Source of the DNA: CAZJDV01 sp964544865
GTDB lineage: Bacteria; Chloroflexota; Dehalococcoidia; Lucifugimonadales; CAJWER01
NCBI GenBank assembly: GCA_964544865.1
Contig: CAZJDV010000002.1
Span: 1 to 64,000, forward strand
Length of the DNA stretch: 64,000 nucleotides
Direction: 5' to 3'
Shown: one piece after another, positions 42,568 to 51,035 of the stretch
Numbering within the stretch: the first letter of the stretch is position 1
Layout: every line of letters starts with the position of its first letter
Notes under the pieces: generated by a model
The model's input: the letters and a program-made list of their open reading frames with translations, nothing else
Databases searched by the model: none
What the model was told of the DNA's origin: nothing
Translations under genes and position numbers: made by a program

Positions 42568-43038
42568 GTGAAAGTTGGCGAGGCTTCCATCAATACCTGC
42601 GTGTTCACGCTGCACGTGGAGTCCACAATGGAGCCAGAGTTCATTGACATTACGAACGATGTCGCCGCGTATGTCAGGGAATCTGGCATACTCAACGGCT
42701 TCGCGCTGGTGTTCTCCAGGCATACCACGGCGGCCATAACGATTCAGGAGAACGAGCCACTGCTCCTCCAGGATATGTGCGCCGTGCTGGAGCGGTTCTC
42801 GCCCAGATCCGGAAACTACGGACACAACGATTTCAGTGTCCGCACCGTCAACATGCACGAGGACGAGTGCCCCAACGGCCACTCCCACTGCCAGCACCTG
42901 ACGCTTGGCAGCAGCGAGACGATACCCGTGATCGACGGAGTCATCGCGCTGGGCCAGTACCAGCGCCTCTTCATGGTCGAGCTGGACATGCAGTCCCCCA
43001 ATGCGAGAGAGATCCTGGTGCAGATCATGGGGGTGTGA
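42568..43038 (+). CDS. UPF0047/YjbQ family protein
   Basis: YjbQ-type protein of 156 aa. The family's metal-site residues are visible in GFALVFSRHTTAAITIQENE, in the His/Asp-rich stretch (YGHNDFSVR and CPNGHSHCQHLTLGSSETIP), and near the end in LGQYQRLFMVELD. Some members have weak thiamine-phosphate synthase activity; the true role is unknown. It lies between shc and hpnC, and its stop overlaps the hpnC start, so it is translated with the hopanoid genes. Confidence 0.88.
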   Translation: MKVGEASINTCVFTLHVESTMEPEFIDITNDVAAYVRESGILNGFALVFSRHTTAAITIQENEPLLLQDMCAVLERFSPRSGNYGHNDFSVRTVNMHEDECPNGHSHCQHLTLGSSETIPVIDGVIALGQYQRLFMVELDMQSPNAREILVQIMGV

Positions 43039-43931
43039 TTTCCGTGAAGCTGCTCGCCCGGGAGCGTGGCGGCGGCGGCGCCCTGAGCGAGGCGTACCTC
43101 CAATGCGCGGAGCTCGCCAGGTTCCACTACGAAAACTTCACCGTCGCGTCCTGGCTTCTGCCAAACAGCAAACGGCCTCACATCTATTCCATATACGCCT
43201 ACTGCCGTACGGTCGACGACTTGGGCGACGAGCAAGAGGGCGACCGGCTCCGGGCCCTAGACGCCTGGGAGCAAGACCTCTTGAGATGCTACAGCGGCAG
43301 GCCCAGCCACCCATATTTGATCGCCCTCCAGCGCACAATTCAGGAATTCGACATCCCGGTGGAGCCCTTCCTAATGCTCGTTCATGCGAACCGGATGGAC
43401 CAGACGACCAAGCGGCATGCGACCTACGAGGACATCGAGCACTACTGCCGGCACTCGGCCAACCCGGTTGGCCGCCTGGTATTGTACGCGTTCGGGTACC
43501 GTGACGCGGAGCGCCAGAGGCTCTCCGACCTCACGTGCACGGCCCTCCAACTTGCGAATTTCTGGCAGGATGTGGCCAGGGACTACGCGATGGGGCGGAT
43601 ATACATCCCCCGGGAGGACATGGCGCGGTTCGGCTACAGCGAGGAGATGCTCGCGGATATGACATTCAACCGCGAGTTCCGCGAGCTGATGGCGTTCGAG
43701 GTCGAGAGGGCCCGCGAGTTGTTTCGCCGCGGGCTCGGGCTGGTCGATACCCTCGATGGACGCCTCAAGCTGGACGTGGCCCTGTTCAGCTGTGGCGGGA
43801 TGAAGGTCCTGGACACCATCGAGAAACGAGGATACGACGTGCTTGGGATGCGGCCGACGGTATCCAAGGCCACGAAAATCCGGCTCATGCTGACGACCGC
43901 GCTGAGATTGAGGCTGGGCCTCGGGATATAG
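43035..43931 (+). CDS. hpnC: squalene synthase HpnC
   Basis: Squalene/phytoene synthase family protein of 298 aa, starting at GTG 43035 (GTGA overlap with the previous stop); GTG 43044 is an alternative. The Asp-rich motifs are YCRTVDDLGDEQEGDRL (first) and ANFWQDVARDYAMGRIYIP (second). In the HpnCDE route HpnC turns presqualene diphosphate into hydroxysqualene. HpnD and HpnE follow in order, which supports the assignment. The longer open frame upstream lies inside yjbQ. Confidence 0.92.
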   Translation: MISVKLLARERGGGGALSEAYLQCAELARFHYENFTVASWLLPNSKRPHIYSIYAYCRTVDDLGDEQEGDRLRALDAWEQDLLRCYSGRPSHPYLIALQRTIQEFDIPVEPFLMLVHANRMDQTTKRHATYEDIEHYCRHSANPVGRLVLYAFGYRDAERQRLSDLTCTALQLANFWQDVARDYAMGRIYIPREDMARFGYSEEMLADMTFNREFRELMAFEVERARELFRRGLGLVDTLDGRLKLDVALFSCGGMKVLDTIEKRGYDVLGMRPTVSKATKIRLMLTTALRLRLGLGI

Positions 43932-44043
43932 GGCGCAGCTTCCAGCGCAATACACCCATAGAGGGTATCTCTATTGATTTCCGCTTCGTCAATGGTCTCT
44001 GGGCACTCAGTGGTGGGGTTCGCACCGCCTCGCGGGGGCGCTG

Positions 44044-44922
44044 ATGGCGAGTGACCTGGACAGCGCATATGAGGTCTGCCGGCAGATAGCCAAGACTGAG
44101 GCGAGGAACTTCTATTACGCCTTCAGGACGCTGCCATCGCACAGGCGGCGGGCCATACATGCCATATACGCCTTCTGCAGATTATGCGACGACATCGTGG
44201 ACGAGGAGCGCACGCTGGATGAGAAGAGGCGCCTGCTGGCCGAGACGCGGGACAAGCTGGCGTGGGGCCGCGACGGCGCGGAGTACGACCCGGTCTTCAT
44301 CGCTTTGAAGGACGCCGCCGACACCTTCGGGATACCCACAGAGCTGCTTGAAGAGGTGATCGACGGCGTCGAGATGGACCTGACGCAGAACCGGTACCAA
44401 AGCTTCGAAGACTTAAGAGGCTATTGCTACAAGGTAGCCTCCACGGTCGGGCTGATCTGCGTCGAGATCTTCGGATATTCGGACCCAAGAGTCAGGGAGT
44501 ACGCCGTTGACCTGGGCCTGGGGATGCAGCTCACGAACATATTGAGGGACATGAAGGAGGACGCGCAGATCGGCCGCATATACCTTCCACGGGACGATCT
44601 GGACTCCTTTGACTACCCTGAGAGCGACCTGGTCCGGGGCAAGGTGAATGACGCCTTCCGCGGTCTCATGGCGCACCAGGTACAACGGGCGAGGTCCTAT
44701 CTCGACAGCGGCCGGCGACTCGTGCCCCTGGTCTCGCCACAGGCGAGGGCCTGCCCGGCGGTGCTCGCCGGAGTATACGGCACCGTACTCGACCGCATCG
44801 AGGCGTCGGGCTTCGACGTGTACCGAGAGCGAATCGGCCTGAGAACCGGCGAAAAAATCCTCCTGATGGCGAAGCTATGGTTGACGAGCCTGATACCCGA
44901 GACATTCCCGCTGAGAAAGTAG
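44044..44922 (+). CDS. hpnD: presqualene diphosphate synthase HpnD
   Basis: Protein of 292 aa in the squalene/phytoene synthase family. Motifs are YAFCRLCDDIVDEERTLDEK and LTNILRDMKEDAQIGRIYLP. HpnD joins two farnesyl diphosphates to presqualene diphosphate, the substrate of HpnC. A 112-bp gap that holds only a short hairpin precedes it, and its last 46 bp overlap hpnE. The second motif has N-x-x-R-D, typical of HpnD. Confidence 0.92.
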   Translation: MASDLDSAYEVCRQIAKTEARNFYYAFRTLPSHRRRAIHAIYAFCRLCDDIVDEERTLDEKRRLLAETRDKLAWGRDGAEYDPVFIALKDAADTFGIPTELLEEVIDGVEMDLTQNRYQSFEDLRGYCYKVASTVGLICVEIFGYSDPRVREYAVDLGLGMQLTNILRDMKEDAQIGRIYLPRDDLDSFDYPESDLVRGKVNDAFRGLMAHQVQRARSYLDSGRRLVPLVSPQARACPAVLAGVYGTVLDRIEASGFDVYRERIGLRTGEKILLMAKLWLTSLIPETFPLRK

Positions 44923-46292
44923 TCGTACTTGGGGGCGGCCTGTCCGGGCTATCGACGGCGCTCCGACTGATAGACCTTGGCTTCGACGTAACCCTGGTCG
45001 ACAAGCGCCCCTTCCTCGGGGGCCGCGCGTTCTCCTTCGTCGATCCCCGCGAGCAGGTCGAGGTCGACAATGGCCAGCACGTGTTCCTCGGCTGCTTCAA
45101 ATACTACCTGGACTACCTGGACAAGATCGGCTCCTGGGACAAGGCATACCTCCAAAAGAAGCTGCGAATCGAGGTCGTCCGCGACGGGAAATCGGGCATG
45201 CTCGCGAGCGCCCTGTGGCTGCGCCGCTTGCACCTACTGCCCTCTTTCGTCGCCTACCCCCACCTCGGAGTGAAGGACAAACTCCTGGTGGCGTACGGCC
45301 TCCTACGTGTATTGCTGACCGATCGCGCTGGCAGGTCCGCGGAGCTGGACGGGGAGTCGGCCTACGATTGGCTCAGACGCCATCATCAGACGGAACGCGC
45401 CATCAAGAATCTGTGGAACGTGATAATACTGCCCACGCTAAACGACGACGTACGCGACGTCAGCGCCGACATGGCCATCATGGTGTTCCAGGAGAGCCTA
45501 TTGAAAGGGCCTTCCGACGCGGCTATCGGCCTCTCGCGGGTCGGCCTCACGTCGCTCAACGGCGACCCGGCGCGCCGGGTCCTGGAACAGAGGCGCGCGC
45601 ATACGATACTCAGCAGAACCGTCAGGTCGCTGAGGGTCGAGGGAGGCCGGATCCGCGGCGTCGAACTCTCGGACGGCCACGTCTTGGAGTCTGACTGGTA
45701 CGTCAGCGCCCTCCCCTTCGCCGCGCTACTACAGACCCTTCCCGGCGAGGTCGGCGACGACGATTTCTTCTCCAAGGTCACGGCGCTGCGCTCGTCGCCG
45801 ATCGTAGGCATTCACCTCTGGTACGACCGGGCCATCATGGACCAGGACTTCGTCGCCTTCCTGGACAGCCCGGTGCAGTTCGTTTTCAACAAGAGCCTGA
45901 TCCAGGGGATGAGGGGGCCGGGCCAGTACGTCTGCATCTCCCTCAGCGGGGCATGGAAATTTGCGGACCGGCCCAAGGATGAGCTTGCGGAGCAGTTCAT
46001 CGCGGAGATGGCCAGGCTGTTTCCGAGGGCCCGGCAGGCGCGGGTCGAGAGGGCGTTGATAGTCAAAGAACCGCAGGCCACGTTTAGCTCCGCGCCCGGC
46101 GCGGCCGGAAACCGCCTCCCCCAGGTCACGCCCATTCAGAACCTCTTTCTGGCGGGCGAGTGGACCGACACGGGCTGGCCGTCGACGATGGAGAGCGCGG
46201 TGCGCAGCGGCGTTCTCGCGGCGGACAAGGTTGCCGCGGCGTCGAAGGCACGACTTCGTCCGTCAATGACTACCGCACGGGAACGGATCTGA
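44877..46292 (+). CDS. hpnE: hydroxysqualene dehydroxylase HpnE
   Basis: FAD-dependent amine-oxidase-like enzyme of 471 aa. The dinucleotide motif is KVVVLGGGLSGLSTALRLID (14-33), with the downstream GGRAFSFVD and the C-terminal FAD contact NLFLAGEWTDTGWPSTMESA. It reduces hydroxysqualene to squalene for the cyclase. The start overlaps hpnD by 46 bp, and the stop TGA overlaps the ATG of the next gene (TGATG). Confidence 0.93.
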   Translation: MVDEPDTRDIPAEKVVVLGGGLSGLSTALRLIDLGFDVTLVDKRPFLGGRAFSFVDPREQVEVDNGQHVFLGCFKYYLDYLDKIGSWDKAYLQKKLRIEVVRDGKSGMLASALWLRRLHLLPSFVAYPHLGVKDKLLVAYGLLRVLLTDRAGRSAELDGESAYDWLRRHHQTERAIKNLWNVIILPTLNDDVRDVSADMAIMVFQESLLKGPSDAAIGLSRVGLTSLNGDPARRVLEQRRAHTILSRTVRSLRVEGGRIRGVELSDGHVLESDWYVSALPFAALLQTLPGEVGDDDFFSKVTALRSSPIVGIHLWYDRAIMDQDFVAFLDSPVQFVFNKSLIQGMRGPGQYVCISLSGAWKFADRPKDELAEQFIAEMARLFPRARQARVERALIVKEPQATFSSAPGAAGNRLPQVTPIQNLFLAGEWTDTGWPSTMESAVRSGVLAADKVAAASKARLRPSMTTARERI

Positions 46293-47302
46293 TGGGCGCC
46301 GCCGAGCCGGCGAACATAAAGGCCCTCATCCTCGCCCCGTTCACAGATTCCCAATTGGTGGCGTTGAGGCGAACGGTCGATGTTACACACGAGAGCTGGA
46401 TGAACTCGCGACGGCTCTATGCCCCGGACGAGCTGGCGATCAGGCTGAGCGAGGAATGTATCACCATCCTTGTGATCGAATCCGACTTCGTGTTCGAGGA
46501 GGTGTTCGACGCCGCGCCGTCGCTTCGTTTCGTCGGCATATGCCGGACAACGACCGGCCACGTTGACGTCGATGCGGCGACGGAGCGCGGCGTGCTCGTG
46601 GTGAACACGCCGGGCAGGAACGCCCAGGCCGTCGCCGAGCACGCCCTGGGACTCATGCTTTCATTGGCGCGGCGCATCCCGATGACTCACGACTACATAT
46701 CAGGCGGGCGGTGGCTGGACCCCGTCGAGCCGTACCTGGCCATGAGGGGCGTAGAGCTCTCGGGCAGGACACTGGGCATCGTCGGGATGGGGGCGATAGG
46801 ACGAAAGCTCGCGTCCATGGCCTCCGCCCTGGGCATGAGATGCACGGGCTACGACCCCTATGTCGTGGAGCCGCCCAAGGGGGTCCGCATGACGGAGCTT
46901 GACGCTCTACTGGAGGGGGCGGACTTCGTGTCGGTCCACGCGCCCCGGACACTGGAGACCGAGGGCTTGCTAGACGCAGCGCGCCTGGGCCTGATGAAGC
47001 CCACGGCATACCTGGTCAACATGTCCGACGCCTCCATTGTATCCGAGGATGCGCTTGCCGCCGCCCTCTGGGAGGACCGCATCGCCGGCGCGGCGCTGGA
47101 CGTTTTCGAGACCCATCCGATACTACCGTCCAGCCCCCTGCTGGCGCTGGACAACGTCGTGCTGACCCCGCACGTCGGGGGCGCCACAGAGGAGACCGTC
47201 GAGCGCCACTCAAAGATGATGACGGACGACATCAGGCGGTTCATCGCGGGCGAGCGCCCGGTGAATCTGGTGAACCCAGCGACGTGGAAGCCCGTTGAAT
47301 GA
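46292..47302 (+). CDS. D-isomer-specific 2-hydroxyacid dehydrogenase homologue
   Basis: Protein of 336 aa from ATG 46292, overlapping the hpnE stop. The NAD-binding loop is LGIVGMGAIGRKLASMA (161-177). The late acidic residue (LDVFETHP, E273) and His (LTPHVGGAT, H294) of the triad are present, but the Arg normally in N-x-A-R-G is replaced: the stretch is NMSDASIVSED, with Asp 246 in the Arg position. The Arg binds the substrate carboxylate, so the reaction may be altered. The next genes are an FGGY kinase and a class II aldolase, so a role in sugar-acid metabolism is likelier than serine synthesis. Confidence 0.8.
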   Translation: MGAAEPANIKALILAPFTDSQLVALRRTVDVTHESWMNSRRLYAPDELAIRLSEECITILVIESDFVFEEVFDAAPSLRFVGICRTTTGHVDVDAATERGVLVVNTPGRNAQAVAEHALGLMLSLARRIPMTHDYISGGRWLDPVEPYLAMRGVELSGRTLGIVGMGAIGRKLASMASALGMRCTGYDPYVVEPPKGVRMTELDALLEGADFVSVHAPRTLETEGLLDAARLGLMKPTAYLVNMSDASIVSEDALAAALWEDRIAGAALDVFETHPILPSSPLLALDNVVLTPHVGGATEETVERHSKMMTDDIRRFIAGERPVNLVNPATWKPVE

Positions 47303-48800
47303 CGCCCGCATAGCCGTACTCGACGCCGGCTCCAGCCGTGCGAGATGCTTCGTTTTCGACCGCGACGCCAATGCTGTGGCGTCCAGGTCGATGGACTGGA
47401 GCTATCTTACGGTGGACGACGCCTCGCCCTTCGCCAGGGAGTTCGACCCCGTTTCGCTGTGGGCCAGCCTCGCACGGCTCGTAAGAGAGACGCTGAGCGA
47501 TGCCGGCGCGTCTGGCGGGCCGATTGCCGCGGTTACCGTCACCGGCCAGCGGCAGGCGGTTGTGTTCCTGGACCGGGACGGCCGGGAGGTCTACGCCGGG
47601 CCCAACATGGACCTGCGCGCAGTGTTCGAGGGCGGCGCGATCGACGAGGAGATGCGCGACAGTGTCTACGCCATCACCGGCCACACGCCCTCGTTCTTCT
47701 TCACGCCTGCCAAGCTGAGTTGGTTCCGTCTGCACCGCCCAGACGCCTATAGTAGAATAGCCTCCGCGGTGACCCTCGCCGACTGGCTCGTGTGGAAGCT
47801 GTCGGGCCGTCTGGTGAGCGAGCCCGCCCTGGCCTGCGAGGCGGGCCTCCTGGATGTCCGGCAGGGGCGCTGGTGCAGCGAGCTTATGGCCGAGCTGGGC
47901 CTGCCCGGCAACCGGCACATACCCCTGGTCGAACCCGGCACGTTGGTGGGCGCTGTCGATGCGGAGGTCTCTGAGGAGACCGGCCTGGCGGAAGGGACTC
48001 CTGTGGTTGTGTCGGGACCGGACACTCAATGCGGACTTCTTGGGATGGGGGTAACGGAGGCGGGCCAGGCCGGTATCGTGGCCGGGTGGAGCGTGCCGGT
48101 GCAGTTGGTTGCGACACACCCTATGTTCTCTGGTACTCTCCAGACGTGGACCGGGCGCCACCTATTGAGGGACCTGTGGACGGTAGAGAGCACGGCTGGC
48201 GACGCCGGCAACGCCTACCGGTGGCTGGCCGAAACGGTGTGGGGCGGCGGCGAGGACGCCTTCCGGGAAATGGACGCCAAGGCCCTGCGCGCGCCGGCCG
48301 GAGCGGAGGGAGCGACGGCGCTTATCGGTCCCGCGCGCATGGACATGGGCCGGGTTGGCATGCGGCACGGCGGCATCCTGTTTCCGGTGCCGTTGACGTT
48401 CAGCGATCTGGGGCGGGGCCACATGGCCAGAGCCGCCCTGGAGGCCGCGGCATATGCCGTGCGCGCCAACCTCGAGCAGGTCGAGAATGTGGCGGGAGCG
48501 GCCGCAACCGCCGTCGCGGTCGGAGGTGGAATGATCCAAACCACGACCTGGGTGCGCATCCTGGCGGATGTCCTCGGCCGCGAACTGAGGATCTCCCCCG
48601 CGCCTCACGTAAGCGCGCTGGGCGGCTACGCCTGCGCAACAAAGGCGGTTGGAGAGTTCGGGACGCTCGAAGAGGCTGTCGAACCACTTGCGGGCATGCT
48701 CCAGACCATGCAGCCCGATCCGGCCGCCCACATGGAGTACCAGGACCACTACGAGCGATGGATTCGGTTGCAAGATGAACTGGAACGGATCCCGTTATAG
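47295..48800 (+). CDS. FGGY family carbohydrate kinase
   Basis: Sugar kinase of 501 aa with two actin-like domains. The first begins IAVLDAGSSRARCFVFDRDA and contains VTVTGQRQAVVFLDRDGREV; the second has TPVVVSGPDTQCGLLGMGV and TAVAVGGGMIQTTTWVRILA. The length and the first domain resemble the AI-2 (LsrK) and xylulokinase groups. The start is TTG 47295, overlapping the end of the dehydrogenase gene. It phosphorylates a sugar or ketose, and the neighbouring class II aldolase may then cleave the product. The substrate is not determined. Confidence 0.87.
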   Translation: MNDARIAVLDAGSSRARCFVFDRDANAVASRSMDWSYLTVDDASPFAREFDPVSLWASLARLVRETLSDAGASGGPIAAVTVTGQRQAVVFLDRDGREVYAGPNMDLRAVFEGGAIDEEMRDSVYAITGHTPSFFFTPAKLSWFRLHRPDAYSRIASAVTLADWLVWKLSGRLVSEPALACEAGLLDVRQGRWCSELMAELGLPGNRHIPLVEPGTLVGAVDAEVSEETGLAEGTPVVVSGPDTQCGLLGMGVTEAGQAGIVAGWSVPVQLVATHPMFSGTLQTWTGRHLLRDLWTVESTAGDAGNAYRWLAETVWGGGEDAFREMDAKALRAPAGAEGATALIGPARMDMGRVGMRHGGILFPVPLTFSDLGRGHMARAALEAAAYAVRANLEQVENVAGAAATAVAVGGGMIQTTTWVRILADVLGRELRISPAPHVSALGGYACATKAVGEFGTLEEAVEPLAGMLQTMQPDPAAHMEYQDHYERWIRLQDELERIPL

Positions 48801-48863
48801 GAGTGAAGATCTGGGGCTCGGAGGAGAGCGCGACTTGAAGGAACAACAAGGAATTTCTGTTTC

Positions 48864-48900
48864 TCTGCACCCTCCACGTTCTCCGCGGTGAACTCTGTTC
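48864..48900. repeat. degenerate intergenic repeat, left copy
   Basis: A stretch with CTCTGCACCCTCC and CTCCGCGGTGAA resembles, in reverse, the CACAGAGAGCACAGAGG-type repeat at 49598-49632. The pair flanks the class II aldolase gene. Such repeats are common between genes in many environmental bacteria. Confidence 0.4.
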
Positions 48901-48913
48901 CTGAGGGGGGACG

Positions 48914-49582
48914 TTGACCAGCAGGTGGCAGGCGGAAAAGCGAGAGGTTGCCCGGGCAGCACGAAAGGCGGCTGAGTTGGGGCTCGTCGCGGGGACCAGC
49001 GGCAACGTGAGCGTGCGGCTGCCCGCGGACGGCGAGCGCGGGCTGCTTGCCATCACGGCGCTTGGCGCGCGATGCGGCGCCCTGTCCGACGCGGACATCG
49101 TCGTCGTGGATCACGATGCCGAGCCCGTCGAGGGCGACTTGGCGCCGTCATCGGAGACCATGCTGCACGTCGCCATATACCGCAGCCGGCCCGACGTGGG
49201 CGCAGTGGTGCACACCCATGCTGTCTACTCCAGCGTGGCGTCGGTGACGGGCATGGAGGTCCCGCCCATCGTGGACGAGATGGTCGTGAATATCGGTGGT
49301 GCCGTTCGGGTGTCCGAGTACGCCTTCCCCGGCACCCAAGGGATGGCCGGCAACGTCTGCACCGCCCTGGGCGACCGCAACGCAGCCATCATCCGGAACC
49401 ACGGCGCGGTCGGCGTGGGCCGCAACCTTCGCGAGGCCCTCGACGCGTGCATCATGACCGAGAGGATGGCGAAAATATTCGTTCTCTCGTCCCTGACCGG
49501 ACAGGTCGCCACGCTTCCAGATGATGTCGTCGAGGCGGAGGCGGCGATATTCCAGATGCGACGCCGGAGCGCGCTGGATTGA
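48914..49582 (+). CDS. class II aldolase/adducin family protein
   Basis: Protein of 222 aa from TTG 48914, which has GAGGGGGG directly before it. The Zn ligands are in VVHTHAVYSSVASV (two His) and IIRNHGAVGVGRN (one His); the catalytic Glu is in APSSETMLHVAIY, and AGTSGNVSVRL binds phosphate. It resembles fuculose-phosphate aldolase and ribulose-phosphate epimerase. With the FGGY kinase it may degrade a sugar alcohol or deoxysugar. Degenerate inverted repeats flank it on both sides. Confidence 0.9.
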   Translation: MTSRWQAEKREVARAARKAAELGLVAGTSGNVSVRLPADGERGLLAITALGARCGALSDADIVVVDHDAEPVEGDLAPSSETMLHVAIYRSRPDVGAVVHTHAVYSSVASVTGMEVPPIVDEMVVNIGGAVRVSEYAFPGTQGMAGNVCTALGDRNAAIIRNHGAVGVGRNLREALDACIMTERMAKIFVLSSLTGQVATLPDDVVEAEAAIFQMRRRSALD

Positions 49583-49597
49583 TGGGGTCTGCGATCC

Positions 49598-49632
49598 ACC
49601 GCAGAGCACACAGAGAGCACAGAGGGAATCCT
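49598..49632. repeat. degenerate intergenic repeat, right copy
   Basis: ACCGCAGAGCACACAGAGAG and the following bases form the counterpart, in opposite orientation, of the segment at 48864-48900. Confidence 0.45.
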
Positions 49633-49690
49633 TGCATTGCTGGTTCTGTCCGCGCCCCCGCAGTGAGTATTCCGAACCAGGAGTAGGGCG

Positions 49691-50062
49691 ATGATAACGG
49701 TACCGGCGTTCCTGCTGCGGCGGCTGTACGTCAAGGGCAGCTTGAGAAACACCGCCGCCGGTTTCGAGTTCGAGATCAAGAACGGTCTTGGCTCGGGGTA
49801 CGCCCACAAGCTATGGCCGCTCACTGTCGACGGAAAGGAGATGCCGGCAGGCTCCACGTTTTTCCTCCTCGAAGGGCGGGAGACGGCCTTCGCCGATGTC
49901 TCCAAGAAGAACACGTTCACCCTGGCGATGAACAAATCGATCACGATCCGCGCGGCCGGTGACGGCCTGGCGCCGGGACCACACAGGCTGGAGATGAGCT
50001 TCGACGTGCCCGGCCTGGGCACGCTGAGGTTCGACTTCACCGACACGGTGACGGATGAGTGA
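49691..50062 (+). CDS. conserved-type hypothetical protein, 123 aa
   Basis: AGGAG lies a few bases before ATG 49691. The protein is rich in beta strands: ITVPAFLLRRLYVKGSLRNT, FEFEIKNGLGSG, then AHKLWPLTVDGKEMPAGST and a late LRFDFTDTVTDE. No catalytic or metal motif is visible. I recall similar unnamed proteins next to metabolic genes in Chloroflexota, but I cannot name a family. It overlaps the next gene by 8 bp and follows the aldolase, so it may belong to the same pathway. Confidence 0.65.
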   Translation: MITVPAFLLRRLYVKGSLRNTAAGFEFEIKNGLGSGYAHKLWPLTVDGKEMPAGSTFFLLEGRETAFADVSKKNTFTLAMNKSITIRAAGDGLAPGPHRLEMSFDVPGLGTLRFDFTDTVTDE

Positions 50063-51035
50063 CGGGGGATTGCGCGTGGCCGTCACCGGCGCATCGGGCT
50101 ACGTCGGCTCCCGGCTGGTCGATGGCCTGGAGGCCGAGGACGAGGTCGGGATGGTCCTCGCGATGGACGTGCGGCCTCCCGCCAGGAGTTTCGGGGCGAA
50201 GGTGGAATTTCTCCGACAGGACGTGTCGGTCCCATTCCTTCTGGCGTTCGCCTCCCACGAGATCGACACGGTCGTCCACCTTGCCTACGTGCTCAGGCAG
50301 GGTCGTAACAGGGAGGCTAACCGGCGGGTCAACGTCGGTGGCACGGCCAATTTTCTTGACGCCTGTGCCGAGGCCGGCGTGCGCAAGATCGTCTATCTCA
50401 GCAGCACCAGCGTCTATGGCGCCCATCCGGACAATCCGCCCTTCCTGAAGGAAGGATCGCCCGCCAGGCCCGCCGCAGGCTTCCAATACAGCGAGGACAA
50501 GGCCAACTCCGAGGCCCTCATCGATGCGTTCGTCGCCGAGAGGCCGGACACCGTCGCCACGGTACTCCGGTGCTGTCCGGTCATGGGCCCCAACGCCGGC
50601 AACTTCATCGCGGGCGCGTTCCTCAAACGTTTTCTGGTGAAGATCTGGGGCAGCGACCCCGCGATGCAGTTCGTGCACGAGGACGACCTTGCAGGGTGCA
50701 TCGTACGGTGCATCCTCGATGACGCGCCGGGCCTTTACAACGTCGCCGGCGATGGAACGGTCCGCTGGAGCGAGATGGCGGCGATGCTCGGACGCCGCAT
50801 GCTGTCCCTGCCCGCCTGGCTCCTCTACCCCGCCACGGACGCCGCGTGGCGGCTGCGGTTGCAGTCGGACTCCCCGTCCGTCGGACTCGATTTCATCAGG
50901 TATCCCTGGACCGCGAGCACCGAGAAGATCAAGCGCGACCTGGGCATCGGGTTTCGCCACACTTCGCGGGAGGCGTGGGAGGCATTCGCGAGACGCCAAG
51001 GTGGCTCGACGCCGACGAGAGACAGAGACAGTTGA
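50055..51035 (+). CDS. NAD-dependent epimerase/dehydratase (extended SDR)
   Basis: Extended short-chain dehydrogenase of 326 aa. The NAD-binding loop is VAVTGASGYVGSRLVDGL (9-26). The catalytic Ser/Thr and Tyr-Lys region is KIVYLSSTSVYGAHPD and FQYSEDKANSEAL, where Y-x-x-x-K reads Y-S-E-D-K. Members epimerise, reduce or dehydrate nucleotide sugars or other alcohols. It overlaps the preceding unknown gene by 8 bp and the nucleoside hydrolase start by 4 bp. Confidence 0.88.
   Translation: MSDGGLRVAVTGASGYVGSRLVDGLEAEDEVGMVLAMDVRPPARSFGAKVEFLRQDVSVPFLLAFASHEIDTVVHLAYVLRQGRNREANRRVNVGGTANFLDACAEAGVRKIVYLSSTSVYGAHPDNPPFLKEGSPARPAAGFQYSEDKANSEALIDAFVAERPDTVATVLRCCPVMGPNAGNFIAGAFLKRFLVKIWGSDPAMQFVHEDDLAGCIVRCILDDAPGLYNVAGDGTVRWSEMAAMLGRRMLSLPAWLLYPATDAAWRLRLQSDSPSVGLDFIRYPWTASTEKIKRDLGIGFRHTSREAWEAFARRQGGSTPTRDRDS

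Noticed and set aside
43958..43974. Small hairpin between hpnC and hpnD as a terminator
   Set aside because: Only 6 bp of AT-rich stem and no T tract; the operon continues.
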